Shown: in pieces, positions 1-6,333 of the stretch
How the letters are laid out: the number at the start of each line of letters is the position of its first letter
How positions within the stretch are numbered: position 1 is the stretch's first letter
NCBI GenBank assembly: GCA_018715465.1
Contig: DVLN01000105.1
Coordinates: 1 to 6,988, forward strand
DNA: 6,988 nucleotides
Direction: 5' to 3'
DNA from: Candidatus Faecivivens stercorigallinarum
Lineage (GTDB): Bacteria; Bacillota; Clostridia; Oscillospirales; Ruminococcaceae
The notes under the pieces: model-generated
The model's input: the letters and a program-made list of their open reading frames with translations, nothing else
What the model was told of the DNA's origin: nothing
Database searches by the model: none
Program-made: the position numbers and the translations under genes

Positions 1-1
1 C

Positions 2-265
2 AAGGGAGACAAGATCCGCGGTACACTGATTGATACCGCCTTATTTGGAGCAATTTTTGTACTGGTGTGCGATATGATCGGAAGAGTGGTGATTTTTCCG
101 TACGAATTGCCGATCGAACTGATTATCGGTATTCTGGGAAGTTTGATTTTTGTCGGGCTGCTGTTTTACCGGCTTAAAAATGGACGAAATGCAATTCGCC
201 TGGGCAGTGCCGGTGTCAGCAGCTGTCAAGCTGTACCCAATCTGAAGGGAGGAAATGAAGCATGA
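2..265 (+). CDS. yclN: Iron-siderophore ABC transporter permease, YclN-like (3' end only)
   Basis: The 5' part lies outside the window; the last 87 codons are visible, reading in frame from base 2 to TGA at 263-265. The visible part matches the C-terminus of FecCD-family permeases, integral membrane subunits that pass ferric siderophores across the cytoplasmic membrane. After a short GDK-containing loop come two hydrophobic segments (visible residues about 11-31 and 36-56) joined by the family stretch CDMIGRVVIFPYELP, which from memory closely resembles the end of Bacillus YclN. The protein then runs on for about 30 mostly hydrophilic residues past the point where YclN-type permeases normally stop. 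The second permease starts within the stop codon (ATGA overlap), and its Shine-Dalgarno lies inside this tail, so the two are translationally coupled. The assignment to a siderophore importer is firm; the YclN label is an inference from neighbours and remembered similarity. Confidence 0.88.
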   Translation, partial: KGDKIRGTLIDTALFGAIFVLVCDMIGRVVIFPYELPIELIIGILGSLIFVGLLFYRLKNGRNAIRLGSAGVSSCQAVPNLKGGNEA

Positions 266-1239
266 ATATTCCTGCTGTGCGTTCCAACCGGAAAAAGTTT
301 CTGATTATGGTGGCACTGGTTTTTGCGTGTGCTGTGGGTTATATGCTGATCGGAGTCAATCTGGATAACGCAAAACTGTTTCAGTATGCAATGAAAATCC
401 GTACACCGAAACTGATCGTCATGTTGATTACAGCGTTTGCCATCGGCGGAGCATCCATCGTTTTTCAGTCGATTATCAATAATACCATCGTAACGCCCTG
501 TCTGTTGGGAATGAATTCACTGTATACGCTGATTCATACATCAGTCGTTTTCTTCCTGGGTTCCAGCAGTGTGATTGCTGTCAATGCCAACCATTCATTC
601 GCAGTCGATGTTGTGCTGATGGGAATTGTCGCGACGGTGATTTACAGCTGGATCTTCAAAAAGACCCGGCACAATGTTTTGTATGTCCTGTTGGTGGGAA
701 CGGTGCTGACCTCTTTTTTCGGCAGTATTCAGACTACGCTGACCCGGGTAATGGACCCAAATGAATATGACTCGCTGCTGAATACGCTGGTTGCCAGCTT
801 CAGCAATATCAATACCGAAATTATTCTCTTTGCGGTCATCCTGCTGGCAGGCGTCATCTTTGTACTTCGTAAGGAACTGGCACTATTGGATGTGCTGACC
901 CTTGGCAAGGCACAGGCAATCAATCTGGGCGTTGACTATGACCGGTGTATCCGCAGGCTGCTGCTGGGTGTGACCATCTGCATTGCCGTTGCGACGGCAA
1001 TGGTCGGACCGATTTCCTTCCTCGGGCTGATTATTGCCAACCTTTCCCGCCAGCTCTTCAAGACTTTCCGCCACAGCCAGCTGATTGCAGGCTCTGCGTT
1101 GTTTGGAATGATTGTACTGGTTGGCGGTCAGCTGATCGTGGAACATATTTATTCCTATGCGGTTCCGGTCAGCGTATTTATCACGGTCGGCGGCGGATTG
1201 TATTTCCTCTACCTGTTACTGACAAGAAAGAAGGTGTGA
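262..1239 (+). CDS. yclO: Iron-siderophore ABC transporter permease, YclO-like
   Basis: A 325-residue integral membrane protein of the FecCD family, the second half of a heterodimeric channel for ferric siderophores. I count about nine hydrophobic segments, near residues 13-31, 50-70, 83-100, 113-131, 138-155, 186-202, 233-259, 272-293 and 302-320. Family landmarks are RTPK at 47-50 followed by the GGAS...Q...NN...P..LG pattern (62-83), LGKAQAINLGV (214-224) and GPISFLGLI (249-257), which includes the loop that contacts the ATPase. The C-terminal third (HSQLIAGS, VGGQLIVE, GGLYFLYLLL) is what I recall of Bacillus YclO. The start at 262 is set by AAGGGAGG at 245-252, nine bases upstream, and overlaps the stop of the preceding permease. 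Its own stop overlaps the ATPase start. Length is normal for the family (about 315-330 residues). Confidence 0.95.
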   Translation: MNIPAVRSNRKKFLIMVALVFACAVGYMLIGVNLDNAKLFQYAMKIRTPKLIVMLITAFAIGGASIVFQSIINNTIVTPCLLGMNSLYTLIHTSVVFFLGSSSVIAVNANHSFAVDVVLMGIVATVIYSWIFKKTRHNVLYVLLVGTVLTSFFGSIQTTLTRVMDPNEYDSLLNTLVASFSNINTEIILFAVILLAGVIFVLRKELALLDVLTLGKAQAINLGVDYDRCIRRLLLGVTICIAVATAMVGPISFLGLIIANLSRQLFKTFRHSQLIAGSALFGMIVLVGGQLIVEHIYSYAVPVSVFITVGGGLYFLYLLLTRKKV

Positions 1240-1994
1240 TGATGCAGGTAAAAGAACTGACAAAGCAATATGGCGAAAAGACAGTAGTAGATGCTGTCAG
1301 CTTTGATATCCCGAAAGGGAAGGTGCTCTCTCTCATCGGTCCCAATGGTGCCGGCAAATCAACAGTCATGGGAATGATTTCCCGTCTGATTGCACATGAC
1401 AGCGGTTTGGTGAACTTTGAAGGAAAGGATATCGGCAAATGGAAAAGCAAAGAGCTTTCCAAAAGACTTGCCATCCTCACCCAGACCAATAATATCCAGA
1501 TGAAGCTGACCGTTCGGGAACTGGTTACCTTCGGACGATTCCCATATTCGGGCAACCGGATCACGCAGGAAGATGCCGTCATCATCGACCGTGCGATCGA
1601 GTACATGGAACTGGGCGAATTTCAGGACCGGTTCATCGATGAACTGTCTGGCGGTCAGCGTCAGCGTGCACTGATCGCGATGGTTATTGCACAGGATACT
1701 GAGTATGTGCTGCTGGATGAGCCGACCAACAACCTGGATATCTACCATGCGACCAATATGATGAAGATTGTCCGCCGTCTGTGTGATGAGCTGGGCAAAA
1801 CGGTCATCCTGGTTTTACATGAGATCAATTACGCTGCTTTTTACTCCGATTATATCTGTGCTTTCAAGGACGGAAAAATCGCGAAGTTTGGAACGGTTGA
1901 GGAGGTGATGACAAGGGAAAACCTGTCGGAAATCTATCAGGTTGACTTCGAAATCCTGAATATTGCGGGAAAACCGCTGTCCATTTATTATTGA
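1239..1994 (+). CDS. yclP: Iron-siderophore ABC transporter ATP-binding protein, YclP-like
   Basis: A 251-residue cytoplasmic ATPase that powers the two permeases. All ABC motifs are intact: Walker A GPNGAGKST (34-42), Q-loop Gln82 in LTQTN, signature LSGGQRQR (136-143), Walker B YVLLDEP (156-162), D-loop NNLD (164-167) and switch His194 in LVLHE. The reading frame stays open upstream to about 945, but those codons lie inside the permease gene and do not resemble the family. The start is therefore one of two adjacent ATGs at 1239 or 1242, in a TGATGATG junction with the permease stop. The purine-rich AAGAAAGAAGG ends at 1234; its spacing slightly favours 1242, while alignment to the remembered YclP N-terminus favours 1239. 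Length equals that of YclP-type proteins (about 252). The family is certain; the substrate comes from context. Confidence 0.96.
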   Translation: MMQVKELTKQYGEKTVVDAVSFDIPKGKVLSLIGPNGAGKSTVMGMISRLIAHDSGLVNFEGKDIGKWKSKELSKRLAILTQTNNIQMKLTVRELVTFGRFPYSGNRITQEDAVIIDRAIEYMELGEFQDRFIDELSGGQRQRALIAMVIAQDTEYVLLDEPTNNLDIYHATNMMKIVRRLCDELGKTVILVLHEINYAAFYSDYICAFKDGKIAKFGTVEEVMTRENLSEIYQVDFEILNIAGKPLSIYY

Positions 1995-2036
1995 GTCTTA
2001 TATTTTCAGTACTTTTCAAAAAAGGAGTATCATGTC

Positions 2037-3113
2037 ATGAAAAGTTTTATTTCAATTGCTCTGGTTGCGGCAATGTCTCTCAGTCTTGCGGCCTGCGGTT
2101 CGCAGAATAATGTGTCCGGTTCTTCGGATGCTGCGCAGCAGTCTTCGGTCGAAGCGTCCACAGAGTCTTCTTCGGAAGCCGCTGTATCTTCCGATACCGA
2201 ATCTTCTGAAAATGTTGTAGCTTCTTCTACAGAGAGTGTACCTGAAACCGTGTCCATTACAACACTGAATGCTGCCAAAGAAGCAACCGAGTTGGAAGTA
2301 GACTATGATCCTCAGCGGATTGCGATTCTGGATATGGCCTCGCTGGATATCCTGGATGCTCTTGGTGTGGGAGATCGGGTTGTTGGTACAGCCAGCACCA
2401 GCCTTGATTATCTGCAGGGCTATATCAATGATGAAATCGACAATCTTGGTACCATTAAGGAAGCTGATCTGGAAGCAGTTATGGCCTGTGAACCGGACGT
2501 GATTTTTATCGGCGGACGACTTGCCTCCAGTTACGATGCACTCAGTGAGATTGCACCGGTTGTCTATCTGGCAACCGATACCGAACTGGGCGTAGTTGAG
2601 AGTGTCCGCAAAAATGCGGAAACAATCGCCAGCCTGTTTGGACTGGAAGAAGAGGTCGACACACTGATGGCAGACTTTGACAGCCGGGTCTCTGCACTGG
2701 CAGAATTTGCAGCCGGCAAGACCGCAATCGTCGGCATGGTCACCAGCGGCAGCTATAATGTTCTGGGCAACGATGGCCGGTGCTCGATTATCGGCCGTGA
2801 GATCGGGTTTGAGAACATCGGCGTTGATGCACAGATCGATACTTCGACACATGGAAATGAAGCATCGTTTGAATTCATTGTCGACAAGGCTCCTGAATAC
2901 ATCTTTGTCATGGACCGTGACGCTGCCATCGGCACCGAAGGTGCAAAGCTGGCTCAGGAAATTATGGAAAATGAGCTGGTTATGGGCACCGATGCTTATA
3001 AAAACGGCAATATCGTTTACCTTGCGCATCCTGCTGTTTGGTATACCGCTGAGGGCGGAATTACCGCGCTTGACCTGATGCTTTCTGATCTTGAAAGTGA
3101 ACTGTTGAACTGA
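2037..3113 (+). CDS. yclQ: Siderophore-binding lipoprotein, YclQ/FatB/CeuE-like
   Basis: A 358-residue extracytoplasmic solute-binding protein (Fe/B12 periplasmic-binding fold, PF01497 type) that delivers ferric siderophore to the permeases. Residues 1-19 are a lipoprotein signal ending in the lipobox LAAC, with Cys20 as the lipid anchor. A Ser/Glu-rich linker (about 21-70) leads to the binding domain (about 75-358). Arg161, Arg248 and Arg294 fall where I recall the ligand-binding Arg triad of YclQ and CeuE, and His272 in STHG and Tyr336 in VWYTAEGG sit where CeuE has its His/Tyr iron ligands. This suggests a catecholate or petrobactin-like ligand. AAAGGAG at 2021-2027 fixes the start, nine bases upstream. 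An out-of-frame ATG TCA TGA at 2032-2040 overlaps the start codon and is probably incidental. The gene lies 42 bases after the ATPase, and a terminator hairpin follows. Confidence 0.95.
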   Translation: MKSFISIALVAAMSLSLAACGSQNNVSGSSDAAQQSSVEASTESSSEAAVSSDTESSENVVASSTESVPETVSITTLNAAKEATELEVDYDPQRIAILDMASLDILDALGVGDRVVGTASTSLDYLQGYINDEIDNLGTIKEADLEAVMACEPDVIFIGGRLASSYDALSEIAPVVYLATDTELGVVESVRKNAETIASLFGLEEEVDTLMADFDSRVSALAEFAAGKTAIVGMVTSGSYNVLGNDGRCSIIGREIGFENIGVDAQIDTSTHGNEASFEFIVDKAPEYIFVMDRDAAIGTEGAKLAQEIMENELVMGTDAYKNGNIVYLAHPAVWYTAEGGITALDLMLSDLESELLN

Positions 3114-3124
3114 TCTGTCTAGAC

Positions 3125-3171
3125 AAACAGTATCCCTCCGGTAAAGAACCATTACCGGAGGGATACTGTTT
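3125..3171. terminator. Bidirectional intrinsic terminator between convergent operons
   Basis: The arms at 3125-3144 and 3152-3171 are perfect reverse complements (20 bp) around a 7-base loop (3145-3151). The stem core TATCCCTCCGGTAA is GC-rich, and each 3' arm ends in TTT at its base. It lies 11 bases after the stop of the siderophore-binding protein and 10 bases after the stop of the opposing oxidoreductase, so one element can end both transcripts. The U-run after the stem is short on both strands; the long perfect stem is the main argument. Confidence 0.88.
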
Positions 3172-3181
3172 ATTGAAGTGG

Positions 3182-4186
3182 TTACAGAACAACAGATTTT
3201 CCACCGTCAGTCGCTGATTCATAAACCGACAGCATCAAATCAAGCGTATTGCGGACACTGGCAAGGTCGTTGGGGAAGGAGCAACCCTCTTCCAGACAGC
3301 GATAGTAGTCTTCTATGCAGGCGTAATGCCCCGCACCCCAGTAATCCTTCCCCAGATTGCAGTCAGAGGGGTAGAAAATGCGTTCCACCGGCTGGCCGGG
3401 ACGACGGATGGTGACTTCGGTCTCCTCCATTCGTATCGTCATCTTTTCGCAGGCAAGTTCGATCAGTACCGGCGAATTGACACTGAAAGCGGTTGTGGCA
3501 TAGAAGATGCCCGGAATGCCGTGATAGTCGATCAGCGCGTCAACGGTGTCTTCTACTTCGATCACGCCTTTTAAATGGCGGTTGGTGCAGATGGCTTCTA
3601 CCGAGTCGGGGCGGCCGAGAAAATGATTCATCAGGTCAAGGGTGTGGACCGACTGGTTAATTAACGCGCCGCCGCCTTCTGTCTCCAGTTTTCCGCGCCA
3701 TCCGCTTTCGGTATAATAAGGCGCGTCTCGGTACCAGGTAACAAATCCGCGGATACCCAGTACACGTCCGGTTTCGCCGCTGTCCAGCATGGATTTGAGC
3801 TTCTTTGCCGCGTCAATATACCGGTTTTGGAAACAGACACCGATCCGTGCGCCGCCGTCATCCAGCTGAAAAAGGGCTTGCTGCTGCTGACGACTGATGG
3901 CCGGGGGCTTTTCCATAAAAACATGGATGCCCCGGCGGTGGGCCTCTGCGGCCATCGGAACATGCAGATAATGTGGTGTACAGATGTGCAGGACGTCGAT
4001 CTGCTCAGCGTCCAGCATCGCTTCCAGCGAAGGATAGGCGTGCAGGTGATATTGTTTTGCCATCGCTTCTGCCCGCTCGGGCCGGATATCGGCACATGCG
4101 GTCAGTTCTACTCCCGACAGATCGTTTAAAACGGCAGAATGAACGGCAGCAATGCTGCCGCAGCCGACAATTGCGGCTTTTTGCAT
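3182..4186 (-). CDS. Gfo/Idh/MocA-family NAD(P)-dependent oxidoreductase (334 aa)
   Basis: A cytosolic sugar or glycoside dehydrogenase by family. The N-terminal Rossmann domain carries VGCGSIA (7-13), Asp33 at the end of strand 2 (suggesting NAD(H)), CTPHYLH (69-75) and MEKP (91-94), whose Lys93 is the expected catalytic lysine. The C-terminal domain has GGG (171-173) and NQSVHTLD (177-184), with His181 in the usual catalytic position. The active-site loop has WYR (151-153), YY (157-158) and SGWR (161-164), a pattern shared with the larger oxidoreductase at 5167-6321. Length is normal for the family (about 330-390). The start ATG at 4186 is preceded by GGGGGA with a 6-base spacer, 13 bases after the stop of the upstream TIM-barrel gene, so it is the last gene of the operon before the terminator. 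The exact substrate cannot be read from the sequence; a 3-keto-sugar-forming or reducing role is an inference. Confidence 0.93.
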   Translation of the reverse strand: MQKAAIVGCGSIAAVHSAVLNDLSGVELTACADIRPERAEAMAKQYHLHAYPSLEAMLDAEQIDVLHICTPHYLHVPMAAEAHRRGIHVFMEKPPAISRQQQQALFQLDDGGARIGVCFQNRYIDAAKKLKSMLDSGETGRVLGIRGFVTWYRDAPYYTESGWRGKLETEGGGALINQSVHTLDLMNHFLGRPDSVEAICTNRHLKGVIEVEDTVDALIDYHGIPGIFYATTAFSVNSPVLIELACEKMTIRMEETEVTIRRPGQPVERIFYPSDCNLGKDYWGAGHYACIEDYYRCLEEGCSFPNDLASVRNTLDLMLSVYESATDGGKSVVL

Positions 4187-4199
4187 AAGGATTCCCCCA

Positions 4200-5066
4200 T
4201 CAGATTTTCTTGAGTATACCTAGCAGACTGTCATGTGCCAGCGTGAAGGCTTGTTCACCGGTCAGGGCAGTTGGTGCTCCGACGCCCACATGCTGCTGCG
4301 AACCGTTTTCCAGGCTGGTCAGGCCGGTAAAGTTGATCAGATGCGGTTCCAGCGATAAAAAGCCGGTGTATCCCTCTGATTTAAACCCCGCGAGAATCTC
4401 CTGGAGGTGTCCGTTTCCTGTTCCAGGAGGTACGACTGTCCCATTTTCCGAGAGGGCGTCCTTGATGTGGATATAGGCAACGTAGGGTTTGAGCCGCTGA
4501 TAGGCTTTGATCGTGTCCACCCCGCACTGGACAAAGTTTGCAAAGTCGAACACCGCCCGGAAATGATCGCAAGCCAGCTGTTCCATCAGGTCCAGACAGC
4601 GCAGGTCGGTGTCCCCGTAGATTTCCTTTTCATTTTCATGCAGCAGCACGATGTCCGCTTTTTCTGCCTCAGCGATCAGCACTTTCAGTCGTTCGAGCAC
4701 CTCATTGCGGTAGCAGGCTGGGTCTTCTCCTTCGGGAATATAAAAGCTGAACATCCGAATATAGCGTGTTTGTAAAACCTTTGCGGCCGCGAGCAGCTGC
4801 CGGAAGGTTTCCAGATGGGGAGCAAAATCGTCGGTGATGCTGATTTTGCCGATCGGGGAGCCGATGGAGGAAACCTGTACACCGGCCGCGTTCAGTTTGG
4901 CTTTGACCTGCTCAACCTCCTGCGGCGTCAGCTCAGAGATGTTTTTTCCATCCACCCCACGAATTTCAATGTATTTCATTCCCAGCTGGCTGATGACCTT
5001 TAGCTGCTGGTCAAAGTCGGGGGAAATCTCGTCCGAGAAACCGGACAGCTCGATATTTGTAAACAT
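4200..5066 (-). CDS. Sugar phosphate isomerase/epimerase-like TIM-barrel protein (288 aa)
   Basis: A member of the xylose-isomerase-like TIM-barrel superfamily (PF01261, COG1082), whose members epimerise, isomerise, dehydrate or cleave sugars with a divalent metal. Landmarks are SGFSDEIS near the N-terminus (8-15), YIEIRGVDGKN (32-42), HEN (143-145), FDFANFVQCG (173-182), YIHIKD (198-203) and SLEPHL (238-243). Glu144, Asp174, His200 and Glu240 form a complete candidate metal-binding set. The frame is open up to 5153, but the ATG at 5066 is chosen: AAGGA lies eight bases upstream and the family's conserved N-terminus begins right after it, while the extra 29 codons fall in a hairpin-rich gap. 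It sits between two Gfo/Idh/MocA dehydrogenases, suggesting it acts on the keto-sugar they make or use. Reaction and substrate are not identifiable. Confidence 0.92.
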   Translation of the reverse strand: MFTNIELSGFSDEISPDFDQQLKVISQLGMKYIEIRGVDGKNISELTPQEVEQVKAKLNAAGVQVSSIGSPIGKISITDDFAPHLETFRQLLAAAKVLQTRYIRMFSFYIPEGEDPACYRNEVLERLKVLIAEAEKADIVLLHENEKEIYGDTDLRCLDLMEQLACDHFRAVFDFANFVQCGVDTIKAYQRLKPYVAYIHIKDALSENGTVVPPGTGNGHLQEILAGFKSEGYTGFLSLEPHLINFTGLTSLENGSQQHVGVGAPTALTGEQAFTLAHDSLLGILKKI

Positions 5067-5166
5067 ATTTGGTATCCTTTCCTGATAGGCGGGAAAGCTC
5101 CCGCTTCCGTATTGCAGCAAACCCCATGCCTGCCGCTGGAATACGGCAGGCACAGGGGCAGATCAC
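5067..5166 (-). promoter_or_regulatory. Structured intercistronic region with competing hairpins
   Basis: This 100-base gap is the only sizeable one in the - strand operon. Hairpin A pairs 5127-5135 with 5144-5152 (9 bp, 8-base loop), extended by CCCC (5122-5125) with GGGG (5155-5158) across a small bulge. Hairpin B pairs 5089-5094 with 5099-5104 (6 GC-rich bp, 4-base loop), just upstream of the ribosome binding site. An alternative stem pairs 5107-5113 with 5140-5146 and 5115-5118 with 5135-5138, with one mismatch; it uses bases of hairpin A, so the two cannot form together. No good U-run follows hairpin A. It may be an RNA processing or stability element, or an attenuator; which one is unknown. 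Confidence 0.5.
5075..5083 (-). promoter_or_regulatory. Ribosome binding site deciding the start at 5066
   Basis: On the - strand this reads AGGAAAGGA, with its AAGGA part ending eight bases before the ATG at 5066. The in-frame upstream ATG at 5153 has no comparable site and lies within a stable hairpin. This supports a 288-residue protein rather than a 317-residue one. Confidence 0.75.
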
Positions 5167-6321
5167 TTAATAAGTTCCTTCGGTATCGAAATGGACGCTT
5201 TCACCGGTTTTGATTTTGGAACCGGCAACCTTCTCGCTCAGTTTCTCGTAGAACAGATCTTCGTCAATCGGCAGGGTGACCGGCTGTCCCAGCCAGCTGG
5301 AAAGGTGCATGCAGTTGGAAAGGGTCAGGCCGTTGATGCCTTCCTCGCCCCGCGCGACCAGCGGTTCCCCATGCAGGATATGTCCGGCAAAGGCGGCGAG
5401 AACGCCGTTGTGCTGGGGGTTGAGGCCGTCGGTTTCGACGTCGACCCATTTGCCGGTTGGCTGTGCAAAGCCTTCTTTGGAGGTATAGCAGAATTCCCGT
5501 TCGCTGACGTCCAGTTCGTAAACCGACAACTTGAAATCGTCGCAGACGATCTTTGCCTTGTCCATCGTGATTTCAAACCGGTTGGTGCCGGGCGCGTCGC
5601 CGGTGGTGGTGATAAATACGCCGGTTGCGCCGTTTGGATATTCCAGATAGGCGGTGACGTCGTCTTCTACCTCAATATCATGCCATTTGCCTTCATGACA
5701 GAAGGCGGTCACCTTGCTGGGCATCCCGCAGATCCATTGCAGCAGGTCGAGGTTGTGCGGGCACTGGTTGAGCAGCACACCGCCGCCTTCACCGGCCCAG
5801 GTGGCTCTCCATGCGCCGGAATCATAGTAAGACTGGGTACGGTACCAGCTGGTGATGATCCAGTTGACCCGTTTGATCTGGCCGTATTGTCCGCTTTGGA
5901 CCAGTTCCCGCATTTTGCGGAAGACGCAGTTGGTGCGCTGGTTGAACATCATGGCAAAGGTCACATCGCATTTTGCAGCAACTTCGTTCATCTCCCGGAC
6001 CGCTTTGGTGTAGACGCCGGCGGGTTTTTCGCACATGACGTGCAGTCCCTTTTCCATCGCCTTGATGGACAGAACCGGATGCTGATAGTGAGGTGTTGCG
6101 ATGATGACGGCGTCGCAGAGCCCGCTGTCGATCAGATCGTCTCCCTCTTCAAAAATGGTGACCGATTCGGGAAGATTCTGTTTGGCCCAGTCGCGGCGTT
6201 TGGCGTCCCGGTCGGCAATCGCGGTCAGCTGCATGCCGGGGACCAGCCCGTCGGTGATGGATTTGGCATGGGTCGTACCCATATTGCCGATGCCGATAAT
6301 GCCCATTCTGACAAATTCCAT
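5167..6321 (-). CDS. Gfo/Idh/MocA-family NAD(P)-dependent oxidoreductase (384 aa)
   Basis: A cytosolic dehydrogenase, by family acting on a sugar, inositol or glycoside hydroxyl. The Rossmann domain shows GIGNMG (10-15), Asp37 followed by Arg38 after strand 2 (suggesting NAD(H)), ATPHYQHP (75-82) and CEKPAG (97-102) with expected catalytic Lys99. The C-terminal domain has WYR (159-161), YYDSG (165-169), WR (171-172), GEGGG (177-181) and NQCPHNLD (185-192), with His189 as the likely catalytic histidine. It is about 50 residues longer than the 334-residue paralogue, mainly after the catalytic domain. The start at 6321 is supported by AAGGAG seven bases upstream; a second Met at residue 6 is less likely. 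It begins 12 bases after the stop of the upstream TIM-barrel gene, so both are on one transcript. The reaction is inferred from family only. Confidence 0.94.
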   Translation of the reverse strand: MEFVRMGIIGIGNMGTTHAKSITDGLVPGMQLTAIADRDAKRRDWAKQNLPESVTIFEEGDDLIDSGLCDAVIIATPHYQHPVLSIKAMEKGLHVMCEKPAGVYTKAVREMNEVAAKCDVTFAMMFNQRTNCVFRKMRELVQSGQYGQIKRVNWIITSWYRTQSYYDSGAWRATWAGEGGGVLLNQCPHNLDLLQWICGMPSKVTAFCHEGKWHDIEVEDDVTAYLEYPNGATGVFITTTGDAPGTNRFEITMDKAKIVCDDFKLSVYELDVSEREFCYTSKEGFAQPTGKWVDVETDGLNPQHNGVLAAFAGHILHGEPLVARGEEGINGLTLSNCMHLSSWLGQPVTLPIDEDLFYEKLSEKVAGSKIKTGESVHFDTEGTY

Positions 6322-6333
6322 GGTGATTCTCCT

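Noticed and set aside
945..1238. N-terminal extension of the ATPase frame into the permease gene
   Set aside because: The 98 codons have no ABC-ATPase similarity and overlap a real gene. The family N-terminus begins at the ATG pair at 1239/1242.
2032..2040. Two-codon reading frame (ATG TCA TGA) overlapping the lipoprotein start
   Set aside because: Its spacing from the Shine-Dalgarno is only four bases against nine for the real start. Such a short frame can arise by chance.
3116..3125. Ten-base palindrome TGTCTAGACA after the lipoprotein stop
   Set aside because: It is short and downstream of both operons, with no second copy seen near a promoter. An operator role is not supported.
2052..3152. 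Long - strand open frame (366 codons) opposite the siderophore-binding lipoprotein
   Set aside because: It is antisense to a clear lipoprotein gene and its start lies within the terminator hairpin. The Cys/Arg-rich translation has no signal peptide or motif.
4144..4160. 7-bp inverted repeat with a 3-base loop near the start of the 334-residue oxidoreductase
   Set aside because: It lies within the codons of the conserved GCGSIAAV nucleotide-binding motif, so it is most likely a by-product of coding sequence.
5067..5153. 29-codon N-terminal extension of the TIM-barrel gene at 4200-5066
   Set aside because: The ATG at 5153 lacks a ribosome binding site and lies in hairpin A. The conserved N-terminus starts after the ATG at 5066, which has a good site.
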